Shown here: positions 40,476-47,577 of the stretch, one piece after another | Layout: each line of letters begins with the position of its first letter | Numbering within the stretch: position 1 is the first letter of the stretch | NCBI RefSeq assembly: GCF_036946495.1 | Contig: NZ_JAQIIX010000001.1 | Coordinates: forward strand, 124,001-188,000 | Direction of reading: 5' to 3' | Source: Mycolicibacterium neoaurum | GTDB lineage: Bacteria > Actinomycetota > Actinomycetes > Mycobacteriales > Mycobacteriaceae | Length of the DNA stretch: 64,000 nt | The notes under the pieces: generated by a model | Database searches by the model: none | What the model was told of the DNA's origin: nothing | The model's input: only the letters and a program-made list of their open reading frames with translations | Position numbers and translations under genes: made by a program

Positions 40476-41807
40476 ATGGGTGACAACACCCTGGCCTATA
40501 TCGACCAGGCCTCGTTCCTGGGGCTGCGTGCCCTCGGCCGCGGCCCGATCGTCCAGACGGTCTGGGTGTACGACCGGCCGGTCGACATCGACGGTCTGCG
40601 GCGGTTGCGCCGCGAACTGGGCCACGGTCTGCTGGGCAGGCGCATCGAACGATCGGTCCTGCCGTTCGGCAGACACCGTTGGGTGTCCGATACCAGCGCC
40701 CCGACGCTGGACCTATCGGTGCAGGAGATATCCCGTAGTCAGGTGGGGGACTGGGCCAACAGCCGGCTGGCCGTGCCCATCGATCCCGAACGCGGCCCAG
40801 GGTGGCGGTTGGCGGTCCAGCCGTTGTCCGATGGTGGTGGCGCGGTCAGTCTGACCGCCTCGCATTCCCTCGTCGACGGGCTCGGGTTCATCGCCGCCGT
40901 CACCGATGCCGTCAACGGGGTGCGGCACGATCTGGGTTACCCACCGCCCGGATCCCGGCCGCGCCGAAGGGCATTGGCGCAGGATGCCCGGCAGACGTTG
41001 GCCGCGATACCGGAGATGGCCGCCGCGGTGGTGGCCTCGGCCCGGGTCGCCAGGGCAGAGCGCGCGGATCTGACGACGTCGATCAAGGCGGCCGGGGACG
41101 TGCCGTCCGGTGACGACGTGCCGATGGTCCCGCCGTCGGTGATCACCTTCGTCGATATCGATCAGTGGGATGCTTGCGCGAAACGGCTTGGCGGCAGCAG
41201 CAATTCGCTGTTCGCCGGACTCGCCACCCGCATCGGCGCCCGGCTGGGCCGGTTGAACCCGGATGGCCGGGCGAACCTGTCCTGGCCGGTGAGCGAGCGC
41301 ACCACCGGTGACACCAGAGCCAATGCGCTGGTGTCGGTGTCGATGACGGCCGACCCGGACCAGGTGCTCGGCGACCTCGGCGGGGTCCGTGCCGCCATGC
41401 GGCAGGCACTGGCCGAGTCGGAGCAGACCTCGGTCAAACTGACCGGGCCACTGCCACTCACCCCGTTCACCCCCAAGATCGTCCTGCGCCGGCTGGAGGG
41501 CATGGTGCTCGCGGTCAACGATCCGATCGGTTGCTCGAATCTCGGTGAGCCCGAGGATGCCTTCAGCCGGCCCGACGGCACCGCCGCGGACTACGTGTTG
41601 ATGCGTGGTGTCGAGCCCAACGTCACCAGCAGGGAGCTCAACCGGATCGGCGGACAGCTCGTGTTGGGCGGGATTCGCGCCAGGGGACGGTTCGGCGTCT
41701 CGGTGACGGCGTGGTCGGTTCGCGGACCCAACTCGAAAGCTGCGCTGCGCGAACTTGTCTCGGCGGCCTACGCCGACTTCGGACTCGCCGGGCTCACCGA
41801 GCTGTAG
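40476..41807 (+). CDS. HxxxDG acyltransferase-like protein, paralogue 3
   Basis: A 443-aa third member of the family, separated from the first two by the FAAL gene. The motif is His130-xxx-Asp134-Gly135 (ASHSLVDGLG). Shared blocks: SFLGLRALGRGP, LLGRRIERSVLPFGRHRW, DTRANALVSV, PLPLTPFTPK and GCSNLGE. ATG 40476 begins 3 nt after the fadD stop, so translation is probably coupled. It appears somewhat more diverged in the C-terminal third. It ends the plus-strand operon and faces the minus-strand gap-like gene 12 nt away. Confidence 0.72.
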   Translation: MGDNTLAYIDQASFLGLRALGRGPIVQTVWVYDRPVDIDGLRRLRRELGHGLLGRRIERSVLPFGRHRWVSDTSAPTLDLSVQEISRSQVGDWANSRLAVPIDPERGPGWRLAVQPLSDGGGAVSLTASHSLVDGLGFIAAVTDAVNGVRHDLGYPPPGSRPRRRALAQDARQTLAAIPEMAAAVVASARVARAERADLTTSIKAAGDVPSGDDVPMVPPSVITFVDIDQWDACAKRLGGSSNSLFAGLATRIGARLGRLNPDGRANLSWPVSERTTGDTRANALVSVSMTADPDQVLGDLGGVRAAMRQALAESEQTSVKLTGPLPLTPFTPKIVLRRLEGMVLAVNDPIGCSNLGEPEDAFSRPDGTAADYVLMRGVEPNVTSRELNRIGGQLVLGGIRARGRFGVSVTAWSVRGPNSKAALRELVSAAYADFGLAGLTEL

Positions 41808-41819
41808 CCGGTTGGGCGG

Positions 41820-42599
41820 TCACAGGCCGGTGATGCCGAGCCCGATCAGGATGACACCGACGACGGCGACGAAAATGCCCGCCTGCTTGCGGGTTCGGCT
41901 GCGGACCCAGGCGTTCATCTGCTGCACCCAGGTCCGGGTCTTCTCGGGCGCCACGATGAAGCTCAGCATCGGCACCGTCGCGGCCCAGCCGGCCAGCAGA
42001 AGGAAGGTCAGCAGCGCCAATCCCTGTTCCAGCGGCGGGGTTTGGGACGCGATGATGATGGCGAGCAGCGCGAAATAGTCGATGCTCGGCATCGCCGTCG
42101 CGGCACCGATGGAGGCGGCGAACACCGGTGACTCACTCTTGAGGAACTGACGGATCCGGGCGAAGAACCGCGTGCGTCGCCGCGGCGGTGTGGTTTCGGC
42201 GACCAGGTCTGCGACGTGCTCCTCGTGGTCGGCACCATCGGTGCCGGTACCGCGGGTGCCTGTCCCGTCGGTCGCGTCGCCGCCACCGGCGGGGATCTTG
42301 TCCTTGGGTCGGAACCGGTCCAGCGGGATCTTCGAGGCCAGCAAGGCGCCGAGCAGTATCAGCACCGCGCCGAAGGCGATCTGCAGCGGGGCCGGGTGAA
42401 TATTGCTGTCGCCCAAGAAACTGCGGTGAAAGACGAACAGGACGGTGAGTCCGACGCTGAGGCTGATGGTCAGCCCCGTGCACTGGAAGACGATCAGGTG
42501 CCGAATGGGATGGCGTCTGGTCAGCAGCAGTGCGATCAACCCGAGGCGTGTGGGTTCGATGCTGACGGTGAGGCCGAGCAACACGACGGTCGTCCACAC
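41820..42599 (-). CDS. Gap/Sap-family membrane protein for glycolipid export
   Basis: A 259-aa integral membrane protein with about six hydrophobic helices and a hydrophilic Gly/Thr/Asp-rich loop in the middle. The sequence type (TRLGLIALLLTRRHPIRHLI near the start, AATAMPSIDYFALLAIII later) is that of mycobacterial Gap-like/Sap proteins, which help move glycopeptidolipids or sulfolipid to the surface, often with MmpL partners. An in-frame stop lies just upstream, so GTG 42599 is the first possible start. A 16-bp palindrome (42605-42620) stands 5 nt before it. It follows the glycosyltransferase on the same strand. Confidence 0.82.
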   Translation of the reverse strand: MWTTVVLLGLTVSIEPTRLGLIALLLTRRHPIRHLIVFQCTGLTISLSVGLTVLFVFHRSFLGDSNIHPAPLQIAFGAVLILLGALLASKIPLDRFRPKDKIPAGGGDATDGTGTRGTGTDGADHEEHVADLVAETTPPRRRTRFFARIRQFLKSESPVFAASIGAATAMPSIDYFALLAIIIASQTPPLEQGLALLTFLLLAGWAATVPMLSFIVAPEKTRTWVQQMNAWVRSRTRKQAGIFVAVVGVILIGLGITGL

Positions 42600-42604
42600 G
42601 AGCG

Positions 42605-42620
42605 CAAACGGTACCGTTTG
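42605..42620. promoter_or_regulatory. 16-bp perfect palindrome before the gap-like gene
   Basis: CAAACGGTACCGTTTG is a perfect inverted repeat between the glycosyltransferase stop and the gap-like GTG. It is typical of a TetR-type operator. It could also fold in the mRNA just upstream of the start codon and limit translation. Confidence 0.6.
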
Positions 42621-42642
42621 GGTTCATCGTGGGCAACTTGCG

Positions 42643-43908
42643 TCAGCTTCCGGCGCGCGCCTCCTGCTCGAGCAGGTCCGCGGCCGTGCCCACGCTCTCC
42701 GAAGCCGGACGCATCCGTCCGGCGAGCAAACGCGCGCGCTCGGCGACCCCCGGCGCCAGCACGGTGCGCAGGTCGGCGAGCAGGGAATCCCGGGTGGAGG
42801 CCGAGAAGCGTCGGTAGGCGCCGACGCCGAGACGCTCGACCTGTTTGCCCCACAACGGTTGTTCGGCAGCCACCCACAACACCAGGGTGGGTATCCCGGC
42901 GCGCAGGCCGGCCGCCGTCGTCCCGGCACCCCCGTGGTGGACGACGGCGCGGCAGGCCGGGAACACCACGGAATGGTTGACCGCGGGCACAACCTTGACC
43001 GCATCGGTCGACGCCGTCTCGTCGAACGCCGAGAAGCCCGCGCAGATCAACGCGCGCTCGCCGAGTTCTCCGCACACATCGCTGATCATCCGCACCGCGT
43101 CGGCGGGGGAGTCCAGCGGCATACTGCCGAACCCGAAATAGACCGGCGGGCTGCCGCCCGTAATCCACGACATCACCTCGTGGTCCACCCCGGTGGACTT
43201 CTGCAGGGTCAGGGAGCCGATGAGGGGACGGCGCTCACCCCATTCGGCCGCAAGGCCGGGAAAGAACACCGGATCGTAGGCCTGGATCTCCAGCGCCCCT
43301 CCGGAGACGATGCGGGTCACCGGTGAGCTGGTCGCCTGCGGCAGGCCCAGCACCGCACGCTGTCGGGCCTCGGCGGGTCGCAGCAGCTGCCAGTGCATCC
43401 AGGCTCCGGCCGAGTATCCGGCGGCGACCACGGCCTTCGGTACCCGCACCAGCTGGCTGTTGGCGCGCACCGGGAAGTAGTGCACCTCGGCCAGCGGCAG
43501 ACCGCGCGCCTCGGCGATATTGCCTGCGATCTCCTGGTAGGCGGTGCCGGTGACGAGCAGATCCGCGTCGGTGGCCATCGCCAGCAGCGTCTCGCTCATC
43601 TCGTCCCAGCCGCGGGTGGCCGCCGCCCTGGCTCTGCGCAGGACGTTGAGCGGGTTGCCCAGCCGCATCCAGTCCGCCGGTCCGGCAGCGGTGAGCGCAT
43701 CGGGGCGCTCGAAGACGTCGCCCTCGAGTTGCTTCTGGGAATCGGGCCCATAGCCGACGGCGGACAGCCCGACCGACTCGACGAAGTCGACCAGATTCGG
43801 TGGCACCGCCATCGGCACCTCGTGGCCCCGGCGCTGGAGCTCAAGCGCCACGGCCGCACACGGTTCGACGTCGCCGCGGGTCCCGTGGATGGTGATCGCG
43901 ATCTTCAT
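42643..43908 (-). CDS. GT1-family glycosyltransferase (lipid-glycan type)
   Basis: A 421-aa GT-B enzyme of the UDP-glycosyltransferase/GT28-N type used on mycobacterial glycolipids. The N-terminus MKIAITIHGTRGDVEPCAA is the acceptor-domain signature. The C-terminal donor-binding region has FPACRAVVHHGGAGTTAAG followed by GIPTLVLWVAAEQPLWG. It probably transfers a hexose or deoxyhexose to the acylated lipid core; the donor cannot be told. Similar enzymes (Rv1524, Rv1526c) lie next to pks5-papA4 in H37Rv. It is divergent from the membrane protein at 44017 across 108 bp. Confidence 0.9.
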   Translation of the reverse strand: MKIAITIHGTRGDVEPCAAVALELQRRGHEVPMAVPPNLVDFVESVGLSAVGYGPDSQKQLEGDVFERPDALTAAGPADWMRLGNPLNVLRRARAAATRGWDEMSETLLAMATDADLLVTGTAYQEIAGNIAEARGLPLAEVHYFPVRANSQLVRVPKAVVAAGYSAGAWMHWQLLRPAEARQRAVLGLPQATSSPVTRIVSGGALEIQAYDPVFFPGLAAEWGERRPLIGSLTLQKSTGVDHEVMSWITGGSPPVYFGFGSMPLDSPADAVRMISDVCGELGERALICAGFSAFDETASTDAVKVVPAVNHSVVFPACRAVVHHGGAGTTAAGLRAGIPTLVLWVAAEQPLWGKQVERLGVGAYRRFSASTRDSLLADLRTVLAPGVAERARLLAGRMRPASESVGTAADLLEQEARAGS

Positions 43909-43964
43909 CGGTCACCGTCGTGGAGCGGCGCACCATGGCATCCGGCCGGCACGCCGACAGACTA

Positions 43965-43970
43965 TATACT
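43965..43970 (+). promoter_or_regulatory. Candidate -10 element TATACT for the 44017 gene
   Basis: TATACT stands alone in a GC-rich divergent gap and would start transcription near 43977, 40 nt before the ATG. No good -35 box is seen at normal spacing. Confidence 0.45.
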
Positions 43971-44016
43971 CGCCGCGTCAGGCGGCACGGGCCGCCACAA
44001 TTTCAGAAGGGGCCAG

Positions 44017-45252
44017 ATGACGAGCAGCGCGGTCAGCACGGGCCCCAGCCGCCGCTACTACGTGACATTCGGTGCCCTCCAGCTCGCATGGGCCATCGTG
44101 CTGATGTTGGTCGCGGCGAGGTTCGTCCCGGACGGCTACTGGTACTCCTACTTCTCGGTCGACTACTCACAGGGCTTCATCCGGCGCGGTCTGGCCGGCG
44201 AGATCGTCAATCTCTTCCCCGACGAGCGGTACTTCGGCGCGCTGGCGGTGCTGCGCTGGATTCCGACGGTGCTGTTCACCGTCGGTCTTGCCGCGGTCGC
44301 GTGGTTCGTCGCGGTGCGCAGTGGCCGATCGGATCGCAGGTCGTTGCTGGCGCTCCTGATTCCCGTGCTGCCCTTCGGTTTTGCTTTCGGGGTGTTCTCG
44401 GCGCGTACCGATCTGCTCGGTGCCGCGGCGCTGGCCCTGTTCGCGGTTGCCCTGGCGGTGGTCACCACCCGTCGCGCGGTGATCGTCATCTCGGCGGTGT
44501 ACGGGGCGGTCACGGTGGTGTTGACGCTGATCCACGAGGCGACCGTGTTCCTGTTCGGGCTCGGCGCGATCGTCGCGCTGGTGGTGCTGGCCGCATCCCT
44601 CGGCAGCGGTGCGCTGCGGCTGTGTGCGGCGCTGGCCCTGGGGCCTGGCATCGTGACGGCGCTGGCGGTGTCGTTGCTCGGTGCCCGCGGGAAATCGGCG
44701 GCGCTGTGCGAGGTGGTGCCGCACGGCGCGATGAACCATCCGCTGGCCGGAAACCCGACTCCGGGTCAGTTGCTGCGCGGGTTCCGCTACGAGGTCGACT
44801 ATCACGACTGGATGTGCCGGGCCATCCTGCCGCTGTTCGATCAGAGCTTCGGTGACGCGCTGAGCTTCGTCGCCAGTATCGGCGTGGTGGCGTTGGTGGG
44901 ATCGACCATCTACGGCGTCGTAGTGCTGGCCGTGTCGATGGGTCTGATAGCCGAGGTCTCGGGCGTTTCGGTGGCGCGGTTCCGCGACGCCCTGTCGGGG
45001 CAGCGCCTCGCGATCGCCGTCGGGCTGATACTGATCCTGCCGGTGTTCCTGACCGGTGTGGACTGGATTCGCTGGTGGGTCATCATCGCCTACGATCTCG
45101 CCATCGTGTACCTGCTGTTCGCGAGTCGCCGAGCCGAGATCGATCAGGCCGCGACGTCGCGGTCGGTCAAGGTATTGACTGTGCTTGCCCTGGCACTGGC
45201 GTTGGTGCCGATCGGCATCATCCCTGGGTTCGGTGCTCCGGTTCCGATGTGA
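44017..45252 (+). CDS. Polytopic membrane protein of the lipid locus, unknown function
   Basis: A 411-aa protein with roughly ten hydrophobic segments. A conserved-looking loop early on (about residues 45-58, SVDYSQGFIRRGLAGEIV) lies between the first two helices, and a hydrophilic loop near 250-290 carries paired Cys and Trp residues. I do not recognise the family. Candidates are a GT-C-like transferase or a glycolipid transport component. ATG 44017 follows AGAAGGGG; the frame is open upstream only as antisense to the glycosyltransferase gene. The stop codon lies inside a 15-bp tandem repeat. Confidence 0.75.
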   Translation: MTSSAVSTGPSRRYYVTFGALQLAWAIVLMLVAARFVPDGYWYSYFSVDYSQGFIRRGLAGEIVNLFPDERYFGALAVLRWIPTVLFTVGLAAVAWFVAVRSGRSDRRSLLALLIPVLPFGFAFGVFSARTDLLGAAALALFAVALAVVTTRRAVIVISAVYGAVTVVLTLIHEATVFLFGLGAIVALVVLAASLGSGALRLCAALALGPGIVTALAVSLLGARGKSAALCEVVPHGAMNHPLAGNPTPGQLLRGFRYEVDYHDWMCRAILPLFDQSFGDALSFVASIGVVALVGSTIYGVVVLAVSMGLIAEVSGVSVARFRDALSGQRLAIAVGLILILPVFLTGVDWIRWWVIIAYDLAIVYLLFASRRAEIDQAATSRSVKVLTVLALALALVPIGIIPGFGAPVPM

Positions 45253-45286
45253 GCCGTACCGATGTGGGCCCTACCGATGTGACCCC
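45242..45286 (+). repeat. Three tandem 15-bp repeats across a stop codon
   Basis: Three consecutive 15-bp units share CCGATGTG: TTCCGATGTGAGCCG, TACCGATGTGGGCCC and TACCGATGTGACCCC. The stop of the 44017 gene is in the first unit. The array lies between two convergent genes. Confidence 0.75.
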
Positions 45287-45291
45287 AGGCC

Positions 45292-46026
45292 TCAGTGGTT
45301 GGCCTTGCTGAACCATTTCGTCTTGATGCGCCACGAATGAGCCGAGGAGATCGCGAACCCGGCGCCGCAGCCGCAGGCGAAGATCCACACCAGTACGCCG
45401 CGCTCGAGGTCCAGCGCCGCCGGCCAGATCGCGGTGGCGATGCGGATCAGGCACGCGATGATGCCGCTGGCGCAGGCGGCCAGGTAGATGTTGGCGACCC
45501 GGCGCGACCGCGGATCCTTACGCAGCACCAGCAGTGCGCGCGCACCGTAGACCAACAGGTAGATCAGCAGTCCGCAGAGCATGGTCCAGTACGCGGCCAG
45601 CCACCCGTCGGTGGGGGAGGCGAAGAAATCACGGGCATAGACGTCATGAGCACTGCTCATGGCGAACGTGGCCAGCAGCAACGGGATGCACAGGGTGGCG
45701 GGGTACTCGACGTATTGCTTGAAGGCGCGCTGCATGGAGTGGTCGTCCTGCAAACGGCCCAGCGCGTTGTAGACGATGGCCGACGCGGCGACGATGTACA
45801 TGTCGTGGCCGATGAAATCCTCCAGATTCCACATCCCGGTCCACGAGTGCAGCACCCTGCCGATGGTCTCCGACGCCCACGGCGACATCAGCAGGATGGC
45901 ACCGCCCTGTAGTGCGATGTTGAGGGTGGCGGCCACCTCCCAGCGGCACGACCAGGTGACGCGGCGGATCCACAGGCTCCACGCGATACACATCAGCGTG
46001 ATCGCGATCAGTGCGGTGATTTCCAT
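45292..46026 (-). CDS. Seven-helix-type membrane protein paired with an HTH gene
   Basis: A protein of about 244 aa, mostly hydrophobic, with six or seven predicted helices beginning right after ATG 46026 (MEITALIAITLMCIAW). Loops carry conserved-looking charged and aromatic residues (WTGMWNLEDFIGHDMY, LQDDHSMQRAFKQYVEYP). No family is recognised. It follows an HTH regulator on the same strand by 88 nt, so the pair probably forms an operon in which the regulator senses or controls the membrane component. The frame is open to 46104, but the ATG starting the first helix is preferred. Confidence 0.7.
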   Translation of the reverse strand: MEITALIAITLMCIAWSLWIRRVTWSCRWEVAATLNIALQGGAILLMSPWASETIGRVLHSWTGMWNLEDFIGHDMYIVAASAIVYNALGRLQDDHSMQRAFKQYVEYPATLCIPLLLATFAMSSAHDVYARDFFASPTDGWLAAYWTMLCGLLIYLLVYGARALLVLRKDPRSRRVANIYLAACASGIIACLIRIATAIWPAALDLERGVLVWIFACGCGAGFAISSAHSWRIKTKWFSKANH

Positions 46027-46106
46027 CGTGGTGCGCCTTTGTGGATGTAGAAAGCGGCGGTAGAAACCGGTATCGCGTGCGTGATAACGGACAACTGCCA
46101 GCAAAT

Positions 46107-46119
46107 TCTAACCGTTAGA
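46107..46119. promoter_or_regulatory. Dyad TCTAAC-C-GTTAGA between HTH and membrane genes
   Basis: A 13-bp inverted repeat with one central base overlaps the stop codon of the HTH gene, about 80 nt upstream of the membrane-protein start. It could be an operator for the HTH protein. Confidence 0.4.
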
Positions 46120-46492
46120 GGGGCGGCGCGTCGCTACGTGGGCGTAATTCGGAGATCTTTTTCGGGCGTGCGTGTTGCTGGGTGATGGTCTGCTCGCGGA
46201 CCGATTCGGCGACCGCGGTGACGGTGAATGGTGTGGACTCGATGTAGTTCCACACCTCTTGCCTGCTCATCAGGCCGAATCGGATCTGCAGGTCGGGATA
46301 ACTCAGCGCGAAACGGTCGGCGATGCGCCGCAGTTCCTCGGCGTCGGGGTAGCTGGCCTCTTTGATTCGGCGGTAGTAGGTGCTGCTGGAGATGTCCAAT
46401 GCGTCATAGATGTCCTTGGCTTCGACATCCCCGTCCAGCAGGTAATCAAGCAGGGCTTTCAGTTGGCGGCCGTTCTCATCTGTACGGGGCAC
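46115..46492 (-). CDS. HTH-type DNA-binding protein
   Basis: A 125-aa protein. Near the N-terminus, DYLLDGDVEAKDIYDALDIS then SSTYYRRIKEASYP forms a helix-turn-helix, followed by DAEELRRIADRFALSYPDLQ. The layout is XRE-like but with an unusual recognition helix. The C-terminal third is basic and polar. GTG 46492 has AAAGGG 11 nt upstream; ATG 46516 is the alternative. It is divergent from a condensation-like gene and upstream of a membrane protein, so it may regulate both. Function is unknown. Confidence 0.72.
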   Translation of the reverse strand: MPRTDENGRQLKALLDYLLDGDVEAKDIYDALDISSSTYYRRIKEASYPDAEELRRIADRFALSYPDLQIRFGLMSRQEVWNYIESTPFTVTAVAESVREQTITQQHARPKKISELRPRSDAPPL

Positions 46493-46559
46493 CCGTCGAC
46501 AATAACCCTTTCCCATTGCTGAGGGCCAGCAACCGTTCGGCGGACATCTGGCCACTAAT

Positions 46560-46603
46560 TGACAGGGGTGTCAGACTTTCGGGAGTGATGTCCCATTTTT
46601 GGG
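46560..46603. promoter_or_regulatory. Cluster of short dyads in the divergent HTH promoter region
   Basis: Within the 134-bp divergent gap are TGACA-GGGG-TGTCA (46560-46573), GGGA/TCCC (46581-46594) and CCCA-TTTT-TGGG (46592-46603). The last two overlap. They may be operator sites for the HTH protein. Confidence 0.4.
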
Positions 46604-46613
46604 AATACGGCTG

Positions 46614-46619
46614 TAGTGT
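46614..46619 (+). promoter_or_regulatory. Candidate leaderless -10 element
   Basis: TAGTGT (TANNNT type) ends 7 nt before ATG 46627. There is no ribosome-binding site, consistent with a leaderless transcript of the condensation-like gene. Confidence 0.5.
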
Positions 46620-46626
46620 CTGTCAC

Positions 46627-47346
46627 ATGGTTGCTCCGCTGTTTCAGGACCGGGTTCTTGCCCAGGTTCTCGCCGCTGATGTTCTCGCCGCGCCGTCCGC
46701 ATCAGAGTTCTCCACATCACTGCCGTCCACGCCCGATACCTCTACCGCCGGTTTCGAACTGGTCGTCGGGCAGGCGCGCGATATCGCGGCGACGCTGACG
46801 CTGACCGACTACGAGGCCGATGGTCTGCCCGCCGAATCGGATCTTCATCATGTCGGTCTGGAACTGCCGCCGGTGCTGAGCGCCGAACTCGACGGCGCGG
46901 CGGCCCACCTCGGCATCCTGAACGGCAAGATCCTGATTGCCGCCCTCGGTCGGGCGGTGGCGCGCACCATCGGGCGCGGTGTCCTGGCCGTGGACGTCGA
47001 CGCGCACATCATCGCGCTGGACTGCGTGATGCCCGCGGAGCTGGATGCCACCGAGATGATCGCGCATGTCTGTTCGGCGCTGGTCGGCTCGACCGGCCGG
47101 CACCACGAGCAGCCGCTGTCCGACCTGTCCTTCCGATGTGCCGGACCCGTCTCGGCCGACGAGCCGTTGGCCGGGCACGCGCTGGAACTGCGCGCCTACC
47201 GCTGCAACGGACTGGTGCACGTCGACTTCTGGTACGACGCGCGGCGCTTCGAGGCGTACACCATCGAAGAGCTGGCCGAGCAGTTCCCGCAGGCGCTCAT
47301 CGAGATCACCTCGGAAGCGATCCCGGAGGAGATCGACGCCGCCTGA
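46627..47346 (+). CDS. Half-size condensation/acyltransferase-like protein
   Basis: A 239-aa protein that resembles the C-terminal half of a condensation or WS/DGAT-type acyltransferase. GKILIAALGRAVARTIGRG, then a LVHVDFWYDARRFEAYTIEE segment near the end, matches the usual C-terminal floor and closing helix of such domains. There is no HHxxxDG or HxxxD motif, so it should not be catalytic alone. ATG 46627 is chosen because a TANNNT element lies 7 nt upstream and the protein is coherent from there. It could be a dimeric binding protein, an accessory to the nearby HxxxDG enzymes, or a degenerate relic. The ileS leader begins directly after its stop. Confidence 0.65.
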   Translation: MVAPLFQDRVLAQVLAADVLAAPSASEFSTSLPSTPDTSTAGFELVVGQARDIAATLTLTDYEADGLPAESDLHHVGLELPPVLSAELDGAAAHLGILNGKILIAALGRAVARTIGRGVLAVDVDAHIIALDCVMPAELDATEMIAHVCSALVGSTGRHHEQPLSDLSFRCAGPVSADEPLAGHALELRAYRCNGLVHVDFWYDARRFEAYTIEELAEQFPQALIEITSEAIPEEIDAA

Positions 47347-47350
47347 GCGT

Positions 47351-47577
47351 TAGACTCCTTGGTCAACGACGCAGATCCGGCCATCACCGGGGAGTCTCCG
47401 GAAGAACGGGTCGGATCCTCGACGGTCCCGCCCCAGTAGAACCGGACGGTCGGGCCCGTCATCGCCCGTAGTTGAGCGGCGGATCCGCGTGGTCCGCAAG
47501 CGGGGTGGTACCGCGGGCTCGCGCACCGGCGCGATGTTCGTCCCCGTGCCTGAATCGCTGGGCACACAGGAGACGCA
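47351..47577 (+). ncRNA. T-box leader controlling ileS
   Basis: An actinobacterial ileS-type T-box. Stem I is closed by GACTCC (47353-47358) with GGAGTC (47391-47396), and an isoleucine specifier ATC (47383-47385) lies in its loop. The T-box bulge GGGTGGTACCGCGG (47503-47516) has TGGTACC, whose variable T fits the A discriminator of tRNA-Ile. No terminator T-run follows; the leader runs to the AGGAGA ribosome-binding site (47568-47573), so regulation is probably at translation initiation, as known for ultrashort stem I ileS T-boxes. Uncharged tRNA-Ile would raise IleS synthesis. Confidence 0.92.

Noticed and set aside
43393..44016. N-terminal extension of the 44017 membrane protein
   Set aside because: This part is antisense to the glycosyltransferase gene and hydrophilic; ATG 44017 has a ribosome-binding site and starts the first helix region.
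46501..46626. TTGACA at 46559-46564 as the -35 of the half-condensation gene
   Set aside because: No -10 hexamer lies 16-18 bp downstream; the TAGTGT element nearer the ATG fits a leaderless start better.
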